Below the pieces are notes generated by a model. That model was not told where the DNA came from and ran no database searches. It worked only from the letters and a program-made list of their open reading frames with translations. The position numbers and the translations under genes were made by a program. Below are positions 13,000 to 25,756 of a stretch of 64,000 nt of DNA, in pieces (within the stretch, counting starts at the first letter, position 1; every line of letters begins with the position of its first letter). Source of the DNA: Chrysoporthe austroafricana (lineage: Eukaryota > Ascomycota > Sordariomycetes > Diaporthales > Cryphonectriaceae); assembly GCA_001051155.2 (NCBI GenBank), contig JYIP02000006.1, positions 744,001 through 808,000 on the forward strand, in the 5' to 3' direction.

Positions 13000-15900
13000 A
13001 TAAGCTGGATAGCTTGCTATTAAGATTATTGCTTATTGCATTTCTTAACGAAAGAAGGTTCAAAATAGTTTTTACGCAAACTTAAAAGATAATAGCAGCT
13101 CGCTATAGGAAAAAAAGGCCTATTCTATAATACGGCTATAAACGATAGCGATTCGGACTGCTCAAGCAGCCTGCTAGATATCAGGGAAAAGGATTTGGGA
13201 AAATTCCCTTTAAAAACATATTTCGACCGACAATAGGAAAGGGCAATAAAGGAAGAACTTAGCATATAAGCGCCAATACCCAGCGTTACGCTCGACAAAA
13301 TAATATTACAAGACAGATAACCGGACAACTTACCGACTTAAATATTCGAAAAAAAACTTATCGGGAAAACAGGAAAACCAGTTACTTAGCGTACCAAATT
13401 GAATTACCTTAAAAATTGCGATTGGGTAACCAAGCATACGAAAATGGAATATTTCGTATACGGACTTATATTAGAAGAACTCTTCCAAGGCATTCCGTTC
13501 CAGAATAGCAAATACGAACCCTAAGAAAATAGAAGGATCAATTACTTATACCCTTATTACTATAAACTTGCCTGGATATATTGCGTATATTATAACTGCT
13601 AAATATATTTTAGCGAGAAAGTTAAATACAATTGGTTCTCAATTAAGGAATAGAACCAATTAATCCAACTTATTATAAAATCTTAAGGGAAATATAGAAA
13701 AATCTTGCATATCGAATATAGCAACGCTTATATCGGACTATTCGACAATTATCTATAGAAATATATTTAAGGAAGAATAATATAGGAATAATGCTATATA
13801 TTGGCATATTCTATCCATATGCAAGATAAAGCTAAAGAATAATACCGATTGCAAAAAGCCGAAAAGGTAAAGCAGTATGCTTAAAGCTAAATAAGAAGGT
13901 TAGCGAAACAAATAGCGAGATAAGCATAAAACGACCCAAAAGGAAAAGATTGCCTGTAAAAGAATAGCAGCCGATCAGAACTATAAAGTCTTTATGCGCT
14001 ATTACAAAAAACAAAGAAGAATATATTATTTTGGATATATGCATTAACGGGCAACGTTATAGCGTACTATTAGATAGTAATGCATAAGGAAATTTCATTT
14101 TGCTAGAAATCGTTAATAAAGAACGGATTCCTTAAATACAGAAAAAAGATTCTTATAAACTCAATATTATAAAAGGAAAAGTAATAGCATATAACTTTGG
14201 TATAATCGATATAGAAACTAATTATTTATTTATCTTAATTTAAAGCTTTATAATAAATACTACTTTCGATATTATAAATACGGTATAGTATAAATTGATT
14301 TTAAAAATATTATAGCTTAAAGAATATAACTTTTATATCGATTAAACTATTGGCTAGATTTTATAAGAAATAGCTATACTTATTAAAAGGGTTGCAATTA
14401 ACGGAAAAGGGAAAGTTTTAATTACTAAGAATAATATTAAGAATATGCGTTCAAATAAGCTTAAATATACCTTTAAAGCAAAAGCATTTGCTAAATAATA
14501 GAGAAAGGCTATAAATATTTTAAACTTACGAATACAAGTTAAAAATAAGCCGAGAATTTAAGCGATTAGCAATTAGCAAAAGATTAATCCAGCGCAAAGC
14601 GTTACGAAATTATATAAATTATAGAATTATAAGGAGATTTAGCTTTTAGTATAATAAGCATAAGAAAGCTATGAAAAAAGATTTGGCCCTATAAATAACA
14701 AGCATTTAAAGCTATCAGAAACCAGGATATACAAATAGAAAAAGGAAGCAAGTAAGGCAAAATACGCTTAACGGTATCTTTTATTCTTCCAAATCTCAGA
14801 AAATGAAAAAAGACTGTTACTAGAACTTAAGAACGTACTAAGAGAATATTACGAATTCAAGAAGCTATAGCAAAGAAAATTCGATACCGGTTTACTGGAA
14901 TACGGACCCTTTAATTACGAAATCCTATTGAAAGAAAGAATAAAACTTAAAAACTACTCTATTTATAAACTTAATTAAGCGAAATTCGAAGCATTTAAGG
15001 AATATATTAATGAAAACTTAAAGAGAAGCTATATACGAAAATTACGATTACTTGCAAAATACCCAATCTTATTTATGCTCAAAAAGAATAGCAAATTACG
15101 ATTTTGTATAAATTATAAATAGCTTAACGATATTATAATTAAGAATTGCTATTCTTTATTTTTAATAGGAAAAATGCGAAATTAGCTAATAAGAATAAAC
15201 TAGTTTATTACGCTTAATCTCAAAGAAGGATATTATTATATCCGAATTAAAGAAGATAATATTTGGAAAATAGCATTTAAGACCCGTTACGGATATTTCG
15301 AATACGTAATTTTACCTTTTAAATTAACTAATGCGCCTGTATTTTTCCAAAAAATAATTAACGATATTTTCCGCGAATACTTGAATACTATCATTATTAT
15401 TTACTTTAATAATATCCTTATTTATTTAAAAAACCTCGAATCTTATAAATAGCATATATAGCAAATATTTTAAATTTTGTAAAATAATAAATTTCTAATC
15501 GAATTAAGCAAATGCTATTTCTATTAATAAAAAGTTAACTATTTCGGCTATACAATAAAGCTAAGCAAAATCAATATACAAAAAGATAAAATCCAGGCAA
15601 TAAAAGGATAGCTTATATTAGAAAAAACAAAAGAAATCAGAATATTTCTCGGTTATATTAACTTTTATTAACAATTTATTCGGGATTATAGCAAAATTAT
15701 ACGCCCTTTTACGGATCTTACAAAAAAAGACCGAAAATTAGAATAAATATAAAAAGCATAAGAAGCATTCGATAAAATCAAAAAGCGAATAATATTGAAG
15801 CTTATACTTTATGAAATAAACCCAAATAAGCTATTTGAAATCGAAACCGATATATTAGACTATGCATTAAGAGAATAATTGGGCTAACGAGACAATCAAG

Positions 15901-17640
15901 GATGCTTTAGAATCGTAAGCAACTTCTCGAAAAAACTAAATAGCCCAGAATTCAATTATAGCATCCCGGATAAAGAATTAATAGCAATTATAAAAGCATT
16001 CGAAAAATAATAGCACTATTTAATCGGAACAAAATACTAAATTATAATACGTTCCGATTACAAAAATCTAATAATATTTATAATAACGAAAATCCTAAAT
16101 AAGCGACAAATTAAGTAAGTAGAATTCTTTTTACAATTTAACTTAAAGATCGTTTATTGCAAAAGATTAGAAAATAATAAAGCAAATATACTTAGCAAAT
16201 AATCGGACTATTAAAGCATAAAGCTAAAAGAATTTCAAAATATTTTCCGATAAAATAAGAACGGCAATCTTATAAACGAAACTAAAGAGCTCGATATAAT
16301 TATCAGAATCAATAATAACAAAAAAGAACTAAAAAATATAACCTCTGAAAAACAAAACGAATATATCCGAAGCATATACAGTATACTAGCATATAGCTAT
16401 TAAGGAATTAGAGCTATATACAAAAGAATTAAGAAATATTGGAATTTTCCGAAATTAAGGAAAAGAATTGAAAAGATCTTGCGAGAATGCAATAGCTGCA
16501 AAAAGAACAAAATTAAATATTATAAGCCTTATAAACTATTCTAATTACTTCCTATCCCGGAAACGGTTTGGTAATCCATTAGCTAAGACTTTATTATTAA
16601 GCTATTTCTCTTACGAAAACTCTTAACTAAAATGCAATACGACAATATTTTAATAATAGTTTGCAAATTAAGCAAGTATGCTTATTTCTTTCTATATAAA
16701 GAAAGCAATATAGCAGAAAATCTCGCATATATATTTTTGAGAACGGTTATAGCTAATTATAATATGCTTAAAGAAATTATTTCCGATAGAAATAAGAAAT
16801 TCGTATCAAATTTCTAGATATCGCTTATAAAATTATTCGGAATGCAATAAAAGATATTTATAGCATTTTACTTACAAACGGATAAATAAATAAAATAAAC
16901 AAATTAAATTATTAAACAATATTTATAGCATTATATAAATTACAAACAAAATAATTGGATTAACTTATTGCTTTTAATATAATTTATATATAATAGCGCA
17001 AATACAAATACGATAAAGAAATTACTATTCTATGCATTATATAGCTATAACCTAATAGCTTATTATAACGAATTATTAAGAATAAATGCAGAAATAGCAG
17101 AAAAATGAATTAAAAAGATTAAAAAAATTCAAAAAGAATTTCAGAAAGAACTGAAATTCGTACAAGAAAGAATAATAAAATATACCAATTCCAAAAGAAT
17201 TGAAAGACTAATTCTTCAGGAAAGAAATAAAGTTTACCTCGTTCGACAAAAAGAATATATTAGAATAACCAGACCCTCTTACTTGCTAGATTACAAGAAA
17301 CTCGGACTATTTAAAATATTAAGAAAAATTTCAGATATTAACTTTGAATTCGCATTACTTTACGGAATGAAAATCTATCCAGTTTTCCATATTTCACTTC
17401 TTAAACCCGCATTCAAAATAGCCGAAACAAATGCTATAGCATAAATAGAAAGCAATAAACTAGAATACGAAATAGAACGAATCTTTAATTATCGAAAACT
17501 AATAAACTATAGAGAATATTTAATCAAATGGAAAGGATATTATTCAAGCGAAAACAGTTAAGAGCTAATTAAAAACTTAATTAATGCAAAGCAAGCATTC
17601 TAGGTTTATTAGGAAAAAGCAGCTACCCGGATACGAAAAC
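13000..17640 (+). pseudogene. E3 pol with chromodomain, RIP-inactivated
   Basis: Domains in order: protease with active site LLDSNAQGNFI at 14,066-14,098 (family motif DSG, Gly now Asn); RT about 14,960-15,540, with catalytic YFNN at 15,402-15,413 instead of YFDD; RNase H about 15,820-16,200; integrase with the CxxC half of its HHCC finger (ECNSCKKNK, 16,484-16,510) and a core that includes 16,632-16,817 (MQYDNILIIVCKLSKYAYFF onward). The conserved TDGQ neighbourhood reads TDKQIKQTN. A chromodomain follows at 17,462-17,600 with EYLIKWKGYYSSENS. This order defines a chromovirus, whose chromodomain is thought to guide integration to particular histone marks. Dozens of stops make it dead. Confidence 0.9.
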
Positions 17641-17779
17641 TTTCCCAATAAAATGCTACTATTAATTAGCGCTTAATACTAGAATAAAGAAACGACCAAT
17701 CAGGAAAACTTACCAATTAACCAGAAAAATAGTTAATACCAAAAAAACCGGCCGCATTTCCAAGCCCAACCTCTATAAC

Positions 17780-18300
17780 CGTAACGGACTAGTTAACCTT
17801 AAAACCAAACTATTACAAAGCAGCTTCGAAATCGAAATTCTTAGGAAAAAGGTTCTTAAGGACAAAAAGCCCTATAACGCAATACCCGGCCTTGGCCTCG
17901 CAACGCTCCTCCTCAGCCTTTTCGGCCTTTAACCTTTCTAATTCTTCCATACTATTAATCCCCTGACAAACAGCCCGTATTATCTTCTCGTACTATATAC
18001 GCTTTTAGTATCGAAAATAAAGGACCTTCTCTTTTGCCGCTTCCAATTTATCTTCCAGCTTCTTATAATAAGAAGCTATTTTATGCAAGTTATTAGGAGT
18101 AATGCTTAATATATCGCAACGGGAGCGATTAAGCCGTACGCATTCCGAATAACAAGAGGAATCCCGTTCAGAAACCTGGCAAACCGGAATACTGCAACCC
18201 TTATAAAAGGAATAGGAAAGCATTTGAATAGCATATTGAAAAATCGCCTCTAAAAGAGAATTATAATGCTAGGTCTTAAGCGAACGATTTTTTTATACCC
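17780..18300 (-). pseudogene. Antisense accessory gene of E3 (cysteine-rich head, coiled-coil tail)
   Basis: On the strand opposite to gag-pol, between chromodomain and 3' LTR. The clean part 18,005-18,223 (72 residues) contains VCQVSERDSSCYSECVRL and then NRSRCDIL, giving spaced cysteines (C, then CxxC-like, then C) that suggest a small zinc-binding module. It is followed by a charged helix (KLEDKLEAAKEKVLYF). Past RIP stops the frame continues with SMEELERLKAEKAEEE and ends near FPKNFDFEAAL. No retroelement function is known to me for this family. The location next to the 3' LTR could let it be read from an antisense promoter, but that is speculation. Confidence 0.7.
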
Positions 18301-18399
18301 TACCCAATATCCTAATTAGGAAAGTACAATAAATAAAAAGAAGAATTAAAGAAGCTTACAGAAATTAATAAAGACCTTAACCGATAAGGCGGGAGATAA

Positions 18400-18844
18400 T
18401 ATTATAAACCAATATGCAAAGCCGGGATGCGATACCAAAGCTACCCAGAGAAAAACGGCCCGTACAGTACCGGGATTTTCAGGCTTAACTGCAAAACCTG
18501 GCAAATACTTATATAAGGCTAGAGCTAAATAAAATAAGGATTATTAGATTACCAAATAAGCTGGCAAGCCAGGCTTACTAGCTTATTAAGTAAGCCGATA
18601 ATCCTATACTGAAAAGCTGGATATATAAGGACTAGATATTTATTAGATAAATAATAATAGCTTTCTAGCAGTTAATCTAAATATCAATTAAACCCTATTA
18701 TTAATAATCGCCCAAGACTTATAAATATTGCAATATTCAGTAAATCGTATTTCTATATTCAAAGTCTATATTTAATACCGTTTTTGTTAATATAAACCCT
18801 TTAACCTTATAATATATCCCAGGATTGCTGTAGCATTTATAATA
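18400..18844 (+). repeat. E3 3' LTR (family A)
   Basis: 445 bp, same ends as the 5' LTR at 11,448-11,892. It is followed by the second ATTTG. Confidence 0.92.
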
Positions 18845-18849
18845 ATTTG

Positions 18850-19322
18850 TTATCGCTTTTCTTCCGTTATCGTTTTGGCAAGCTATCGAAATTTGCGATT
18901 TTTGGAAAAATTCTCTTAAAACGTATTATTCTTTCTTATCTATTGGGATAAATTCTTGTCGAAATTCAATTTTCTTCCCTCTTAAATCTAGCGCTTAAGC
19001 AGTAAAAGCTATCCTTATTTAATTACCCATACTTTTGCCTTCTATAAAAGTGCATTGGCTTCCTTGGAATTCTATTTCGCTTTTTCGTATCGATCGGCTA
19101 AAAATTTCCAGTTAACGAAAGCGCATACGATTTCGAAAAAAATCTTAATATCCGATATAACCCAATCCTTCCTCTTAAAGTCATTCAAAGCTTATATAAA
19201 CTTATATATTTGGGCAGGATATTTGATTTCGATATAATCGATAAGCCGTAATAATAAAACGTTATTGCCGGTAATTGCTATAATGAATTAGCAATAAATT
19301 ATCGATAAATAATTATAATATT
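18850..19322 (-). other. B1 leader / gag-upstream region
   Basis: The B1 interior continues here after E3. The longest open stretch (19,055-19,237 on +) is opposite to the element and looks like a shadow. On the minus strand it reads toward the gag start at 11,433. No gene recognised. Confidence 0.5.
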
Positions 19323-19325
19323 TCC

Positions 19326-19488
19326 TATAAGAGCGCTACTTTTACAGAAGCCGATATTTTATAAGATTAATATTTTTACAAGAGCCGATATTCTATAGAG
19401 CCAATACTTCTATAAAGGCCGTTATTTTATAAGACCGATATTCCTATAAGAGCTGTTATTTTATAAAGCCGATAGTCGAAACCCGATT
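19326..19488. repeat. Degenerate tandem repeat in the B1 leader
   Basis: About seven imperfect copies of a 20-27-base unit resembling CTATAAGAGCCGATATTTTA follow one another. They sit just inside the 5' LTR of B1, so they are part of the element's untranslated leader. The corresponding part of B2 is outside the window. Confidence 0.65.
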
Positions 19489-19522
19489 ACGCAGCAAAAG
19501 CGTGCAAAGCGTAGCTATTAAT

Positions 19523-19729
19523 TGATAATAAATATATTGAAATATATTATAAAGCATAGTTTTTCCAAGAAAGTAAATTACGCTAAAGCCCATTAAAGCA
19601 TTATATAGGCTTTTTGGTAAAGGTATAGCATTCACTTAATGAATTTATTACGTATTTACCAGGGGATTTACTATAGATTTACTAAGCGAATCCATTATAA
19701 ATTTACCTCGTTTATAAGTTTTGCTATCA
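19523..19729 (-). repeat. B1 5' LTR (family B)
   Basis: 207 bp, beginning TGATAATAAATA and ending TTTGCTATCA on the + strand. It pairs with 1,672-1,878 and is followed by AATTC, the second TSD copy of B1. Confidence 0.9.
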
Positions 19730-22700
19730 AATTCGTTTTATTTCGTATTCTGGTTTATTACTTTTTATTCGTATTGTATTATTTGTTTCGGCTATCTTAA
19801 ATATAAGCTTAAGAAGCGAAATGTGAAAGATTGAATAGATTTTTATTCTATAAAGTAATACAAGTTTAAAGTTAATATTTGAAATCTTTTTCAGAATCTT
19901 GAAAGGTCCGAATTTCTTATAATCTAGCGAGTAAGAAAGTTTGGTTATTTTAATATATTCTTTTTGTCAAACGAAATAGACTTTATTTCCTTCTTACAGA
20001 ATTAGTTTTTTAATTCTTTTAGAATTAGTATATCGAATTATTCTTTCTTATACAAATTTTAGTTCTTCTTGCAATTCTTTTTATATTTTTTTAATTTTCT
20101 TAATTCGTTTTTCTGCTACTTTCGCATTTATTCTTAATAATTCGTTATAATAAGCTATCGGGTTATAGCTGTATAATATATAAAATAATAACTTTTTTAT
20201 TATATTTATATTTACGCTATTATATGCGAATTGTGCTAAAAGTAATAAGTTAACCCAATTATTTTATTCGTAATTTATATAATGCTATAAGTATTATTTG
20301 ATAATTTGGTTCGTTTGTTCTATTTGTCCGTCCGTTTGTAAATAGAATATTATAGATATCTTTTATTGCATTCCGAATAATTTTGTAAATCTAAAAGTTT
20401 AATACGAATTTCCTATTTCTATTGGAAATAATTTCTTTAAATATGCTATAATTGGCTATAACCGTTCTTAAGAATATATATGCGAAATCTTCTGCTATAC
20501 TGCTTTCTTTATATAGAAAGAAATAAGCATATTTATTCAATTTGCAAATTATTATTAAAATACTATCGTATTGCATTTTAGTTAAAGGTTCTTATAAGAA
20601 AAGTAGCTTAATAATGAAATCCTAGCTAATGGATTGCTAAACCGCTTCTGGAATAGGAAATAATTAAAGCAGTTTATAAGGCTTATAATATTCGATCTTA
20701 TTTTTCTTGCAGTTATTGCATTCTTATAAGATATTTTCAATTCTTTTTCTGAAACTTAATAAATTTCAATATCTCTTAATTCTTTTATATATAGCTCTAA
20801 TTCCTTAATAGCCGTATATTAATATACTATATATATATCAAATATATTTATCCTATTTTTTAAAGGTTATGCTTTTTGGTCTTTTTTCATTATTGCTAAT
20901 ATTGATAACTATATCGAGTTCTTTAGCTTCGTTTACTAAGTTGCTATCTTTATTTTATTAAAAGATATTTTGTAATTCTTTTGGTTTCGTATCCTAATAA
21001 TCTAATCGCTTATTGAATGCGTTTGCTTTGCTATTTTCCGATCTTTTGCAATAAACGATTTTTAAATCGAATTGCGAAAAGAATTCTGCTTATCTAACTT
21101 ATCGTTTATTCAGGACTTTCGTCGTTATAAATATTATCAAGTTCTTATAATCGGAATATATTATAATTTAATATTTCGTTCCGATTAAATAGTATTGCTA
21201 TTTTTCGAATGCTTTTACGATTGCCATTAATTTTTTATCTGAGATGCTATAATTAAGTTCTGGGCTATTTAATTTTTTCGAAAAATTGCTTATAATTTTA
21301 AAATATCCTTAATTATTTCGTTAGCCCAGTTATTTTCTTAATACGTAATCCGATATATCGGTTTCAATTTCAAATAGTTTATTTGGGTTTATTTCGCAAA
21401 ATATAAGTTTTAATATTACCCGTTTCTTAATTTTGTCGAATGCTTCTTATATTTCTAATATTTATTCAAATTTTTAGTTTTTTTTCGTAAAATCCGTAAA
21501 AAGGCATGCAATTCGGCTATAATTCCGAATGAATTGCTAATAAAAATTAGTATAGCTAAAGAATGCTTTAACTTTTTTTATTTTTTCTAATATAAGCTAT
21601 TTTTTTATTATTTAAACTTTATTTTTTTATATGCTAATTTTGCTTAGCTTTATCGTATAATTTAAGTAATTGACTTTTTGTTAATAGAAATAGCATTTGC
21701 TTAATTCGATTAGAAATTTATTATTTTGCAAAATTTGAAATACTTGCTATACGTATTGCTTATAGGATTTAAAGTCTTTTAAGTAAATAAGGATATTATT
21801 GAAATAAATAATAATAATAATATTTAAATATTCGCAAAAGACGTTATTAATTATTTTTTGGAAAGATGCGAGCGTATTAATTAGTCTAAAAAATAAGATT
21901 ATATATTCAAAATATTTATAGCGAATCTTAAATGCTATTTTCCAAATATTATCTTTTTTAATTCGAATATAATAATATCTTTCTTTAAAGTTAAGCGTAA
22001 TAAATTAGTTTGTTCCGATTAGCCAATCCCGCATTTCCCTTATTAGCAATAAAGGATAGCGATTCTTAATTATAATATCGTTAAGCTATTAATAATCCAT
22101 ATAAAGTCGTAATTTGCTATTCTTTTTGGGTATGAAAAGGATTGAATATCTTGCTAGTAATCGTAATTTCCGTATATAGCTTTTCTTTAAGTTTTCGTCA
22201 ATATATTTTCTGAATATTTCGAGTTTTGTTTGGTCAAGTTTGTAAATAAAATAGTTTTTAGGTTTTATCCTTTCTTTTAATAAGATCTTATAATTAAAAA
22301 GGCCGTATTCTGATAACCCGGTATCGAATTTCCTTTGCTATAGTTTCTTGAATTCGTAATATTCTTTTAATACGTTTTTAAATTCTAGTATTAGTTTTTC
22401 TTTATCTTTTGAGATTTGAAAGAATAAAAAGTACTATTAAGCGTATTTTCTTTCTATTGCTTCTTTTTTCCGTTTATATATCCCGGTTTCTAATAGCTTT
22501 AAATACTTATTATTTATAAGGCCAAATCTCTTTTCGTAATTTTCTTATGCTTGCTATATTGGAAGCTGAATTTCCTTATAGTTCTATAATTTATATAGTT
22601 TCGTAACGCTTTGCGCCGGATTAGCCTTTTGCTAATTGCTAATTGCTTGAATTTTCGGTCCGTTTTTAATTTATATTTATAAGTTCGAAATATCCGTAAC

Positions 22701-23500
22701 TTTTCCCTATTGTTTGGCAAGTGCTTTTGCCTTAAAGGTATATCTAAACTTATTTGAATATATGCTTTTGCTATTATTTTCAGTAATTAAAACTTTCTTT
22801 TTTCCGTTAATTATAACCCTTTTAATAAATACGGCTAATTCTTATAAAATCTGGCTAATAGTCCAATTAATATAAAGGTTATGCTTTTTAAGTTAGAGTA
22901 TTCTTAAAATTAATTTATATTATACTATATTTATAATATCGAAAATAGTATTTATTATAAAGCTTTAAATCGAAATAAGTAAATAATTAGAGTCTATATC
23001 GATTATATTAAAGTTATATATAACTGCTTTTCTTTCTATAGTATTAAGTTTATAAGAATCCCTTTTTTACATTTAAAGGATTTATTCTTTATTAATAACT
23101 TTTAACAAAATGAAATTCCTTTATATATTATTATTTAATAATATACTATAATATTGCCTATTAATATATATATCCAAAATAATATATTCTTCTTTATTAT
23201 TTATAATAATATATAAGGACTTTATAATCCTGATCGGCTGCTATTTCTTTATAAGCGATCTTTTCTTTTTGAGTCGTTTTGTATTTATTTCGCTATTTGC
23301 TTCGCTAACCTTTTTGCTTAGCTTTAAATATACTATTTTGCCTTTTCGGCCTTTTATAATCGATATTATTCTTTAGCTTTATCTTATATATAAATGGAAT
23401 ATGCTATAATATAACATTATTCTCAAATCATTTTTCTTTAAATATATTTCCAAAGATAATTGTCCGGTAATCCGATATAAGCATTACTATATTCGATATA
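19730..23500 (-). pseudogene. E1 pol (protease to integrase and half chromodomain), RIP-inactivated
   Basis: The minus strand carries the same domains as E3 pol. Integrase core at 20,391-20,576 (61 clean residues, MQYDSILIIICKLNKYAYFF onward), RT about 22,400-21,650, protease about 23,150-23,250, with the gag/protease linker upstream. Its C-terminal chromodomain starts in 19,730-19,800 and is completed at 1,590-1,671 beyond B1. A clean 22,514-22,720 piece corresponds to the region between protease and RT. Stops and missense changes of RIP type throughout. Confidence 0.85.
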
Positions 23501-24269
23501 TAAGATTTTTTTATATTTCTCTTGGGATTTTATAATAAATTGAATTAATTGGTCTTATTCTTTAATTGAGAACTAATTATATTTAACTTTCTCGCTAAAA
23601 TATATTTAGCAATTATAATATACGCAATATATCTAGGCAAATTTATAATATCGAAAGTATAAATAACTGATTTTTCTATCTTTCTAGGATTTATATTTGC
23701 TATTCTGAAACGGGATGCTTTGGAAGAGCTCTTATAGCATAAGCTTATAAACAAAATGCTCAATCCTCGTATATTTGGTTATTTAGCTGCTATATTCTTA
23801 TTGCGGCTATCTTGTATTTAAAATACCGTACTCTTTTAATTCTTTTTCGAATATAGGAATTAATAGGTTATTTGGCTATTAGTTTAATAATGCTATCTTT
23901 TCTATTATAGCATTAAGTATTAATACTATCGTATTTAGAATACCGAATTCTTCTTTAATTATTGCTTCTTATCGTTTATCGAAATATATTTTTAAAGGAA
24001 ATTGTTTTAAATCCTTTTCTTTAGCAATTAGTAAGTTATTTGAGCAATCTGAATTGCTATTATTTATAGCTATATCGTAAAAAAGGCTTTTTCTTCTTAT
24101 AGCGAATTATTTTTATCTTTTAAGCTTGCGTAAGAATTATCCTAAACCTTTTTTTACCGAAAGGTATAATAAGCAATAATCCTAATAATAGGCTATTCAG
24201 CTTATATTATTATAATTCAGGTCTATTACTTATCCCGTTTGGATATTATTGCTTAGCTAATTAAGTTCC

Positions 24270-25270
24270 TATCGCTAAGCGATATTAATCTATCTTTCCA
24301 GGATTAATTTCTATTCTCGTTTCTTTTTCTTTTAATAACAATTACGGGCAATATGCTTTTTCTTGCTACAATTATAATAAATAATTCCCTTATATTATTT
24401 TCGCATAAAAATATCCAATTCTATAAATCCGGCATATATCGTATTTAAGTAAGCCATATTATTTCGGTTGCTATATTAGAACTTATACTTTTTAAAATTG
24501 GATTAATACCGAAAAGTATTATTATAATTCTTTTATTATTATTATTTTCGTTCGTAAAGCCGATTATCGATATAAATAGCTCTATTAATAAATTCGCTAA
24601 GTTTTTCGAGTCGGTTTTCTTTATAGAATTCGTTCTTGATTTTTTCCTTAAATCTTATATAATAAGCGTTTATAAAAGGCTCGTTTTCGTAATCGAAATA
24701 AGCAATAATTTGTTTAAATTTAGCCGTATAATTTGCTGTTAATCCTATTTGCCGAAATGCCTCTAATTGCTATATTATAATGCGTTGCTTATCCGGGTTT
24801 CCAAAAATCTTAATAAAAGCTTTTTCAAAATTAGAATAATGCTAGAAAATGCGCTTAATATCTTCGGAACAGAATGCGTTATCGTTATTTAAGTAATTGC
24901 GAAAAGTAAGTTCCTATTACTGGAATGCTATCCTTTCGAGTCGGCTTCTTGCGAAATCGATTTTATCGTAAATAGTTCTGAACTGAATACTATAATGCTT
25001 GAAATAAGCCTTAAGTTAAATTAAGAAGGCCTGAAAGTCTTTGCGAGTATTTTTGTAAGGTCCGGGCTTGTTAAGCTTAAAAGCCTTAGCTTATTAGAAA
25101 GCATTAAAGCGGAAAATCTCGTTTTTGACTTTTTTGAGCTATTAGTATAGGGCTATGTTTTGTTCTTAAAATTATTCGTTAATAAAAATAACCGGGTTTT
25201 TTTCCTAAAGGATTTAATTGCTAGAAAAAGATAAGATCTGAAATGCTATTATATTTCTAATATTGCTTAA
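24270..25270 (-). pseudogene. E1 gag, RIP-inactivated
   Basis: Reverse-strand match to E3 gag (11,990-12,930), ending in the zinc-knuckle region near 24,320-24,390. Begins just inside the 5' LTR. Many stops. Confidence 0.8.
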
Positions 25271-25311
25271 AGGGTATATACTAAACCGTTCTTAAATAAG
25301 AATTGTCAAAA

Positions 25312-25751
25312 TATTATAAATGCTATAGCAATTCCGAAATATATTATAAGATTAAAAGATTTATGCTAGCAAAAGCAATATTAAGTATAAGCTTTAAATA
25401 CAGAAATACGATTACTGAATATTGCAATATTTATAAGCTTTAAGCAGCTATTAATAATAAGATCCGATTGATACTTAAATTAATAACTGAAAAGCTATTA
25501 CTATTTATTTAATAAATATCTAATTCTTATATATCCAGCTTTTCAGTAATAGTTACCTTGCTTACTTAATAAGCGTAGCAAGCATGCTTACCTTACTTAT
25601 TTGGTAATCCAGGTGATTATTTACAACCTTAACCCTTGCTTATATAAGCATTTGTATAGTTGTGCAATTAAGCTTAAAAATCCCGGTATCGAATGGGCCG
25701 TTCTGAATAGCTTTGGTATTATATCCTAGTTCTGCATGTTAGTTTATAATA
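25312..25751 (-). repeat. E1 5' LTR (family A)
   Basis: 440 bp, beginning TATTATAAATGC and ending GTTTATAATA on the + strand. It pairs with 162-601 and is followed by TAGAA, the second TSD copy. Confidence 0.9.
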
Positions 25752-25756
25752 TAGAA

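Larger units (their letters stand above)
11448..18844 (+). mobile_element. E3: complete family A Ty3/Gypsy chromovirus
   Basis: Two 445-bp LTRs (11,448-11,892 and 18,400-18,844) with an exact 5-bp TSD ATTTG (11,443-11,447 and 18,845-18,849). Total length 7,397 bp, uninterrupted. It is inserted at the start of B1 gag and is the innermost, so youngest, element of the left nest. Order: gag, protease, RT, RNase H, integrase, chromodomain, antisense accessory gene, polypurine tract (AAGGCGGGAGA just before 18,400), 3' LTR. Confidence 0.95.
1672..19729 (-). mobile_element. B1: complete family B Ty3/Gypsy element, interrupted by E3
   Basis: Two 207-bp LTRs (1,672-1,878 and 19,523-19,729) are flanked by GATTC (1,667-1,671) and AATTC (19,730-19,734), which differ by one G-to-A change of RIP type. 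Without E3 (11,448-18,844) and one TSD copy the element is about 10.7 kb. That is long for a fungal Ty3/Gypsy element. Reading right to left it has a leader with degenerate tandem repeats, gag, pol with RT and integrase, then about 3 kb of further sequence with coding character before the 3' LTR. B2 has the same layout. It is inserted in the chromodomain of E1. Confidence 0.88.
162..25751 (-). mobile_element. E1: complete family A Ty3/Gypsy chromovirus, interrupted by B1
   Basis: Two 440-bp LTRs in the same orientation (162-601 and 25,312-25,751) bound the element. The flanking TSD is CAGAA (157-161) and TAGAA (25,752-25,756), which differ by one C-to-T change of RIP type. After removing B1 (1,672-19,729) and one TSD copy the element is about 7.5 kb, like E2 and E3. 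It reads right to left: 5' LTR, gag, protease, RT, RNase H, integrase, then a chromodomain split by B1. An antisense accessory gene follows next to the 3' LTR. It is inserted in the integrase of E0. All coding parts are riddled with stops. Confidence 0.92.
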
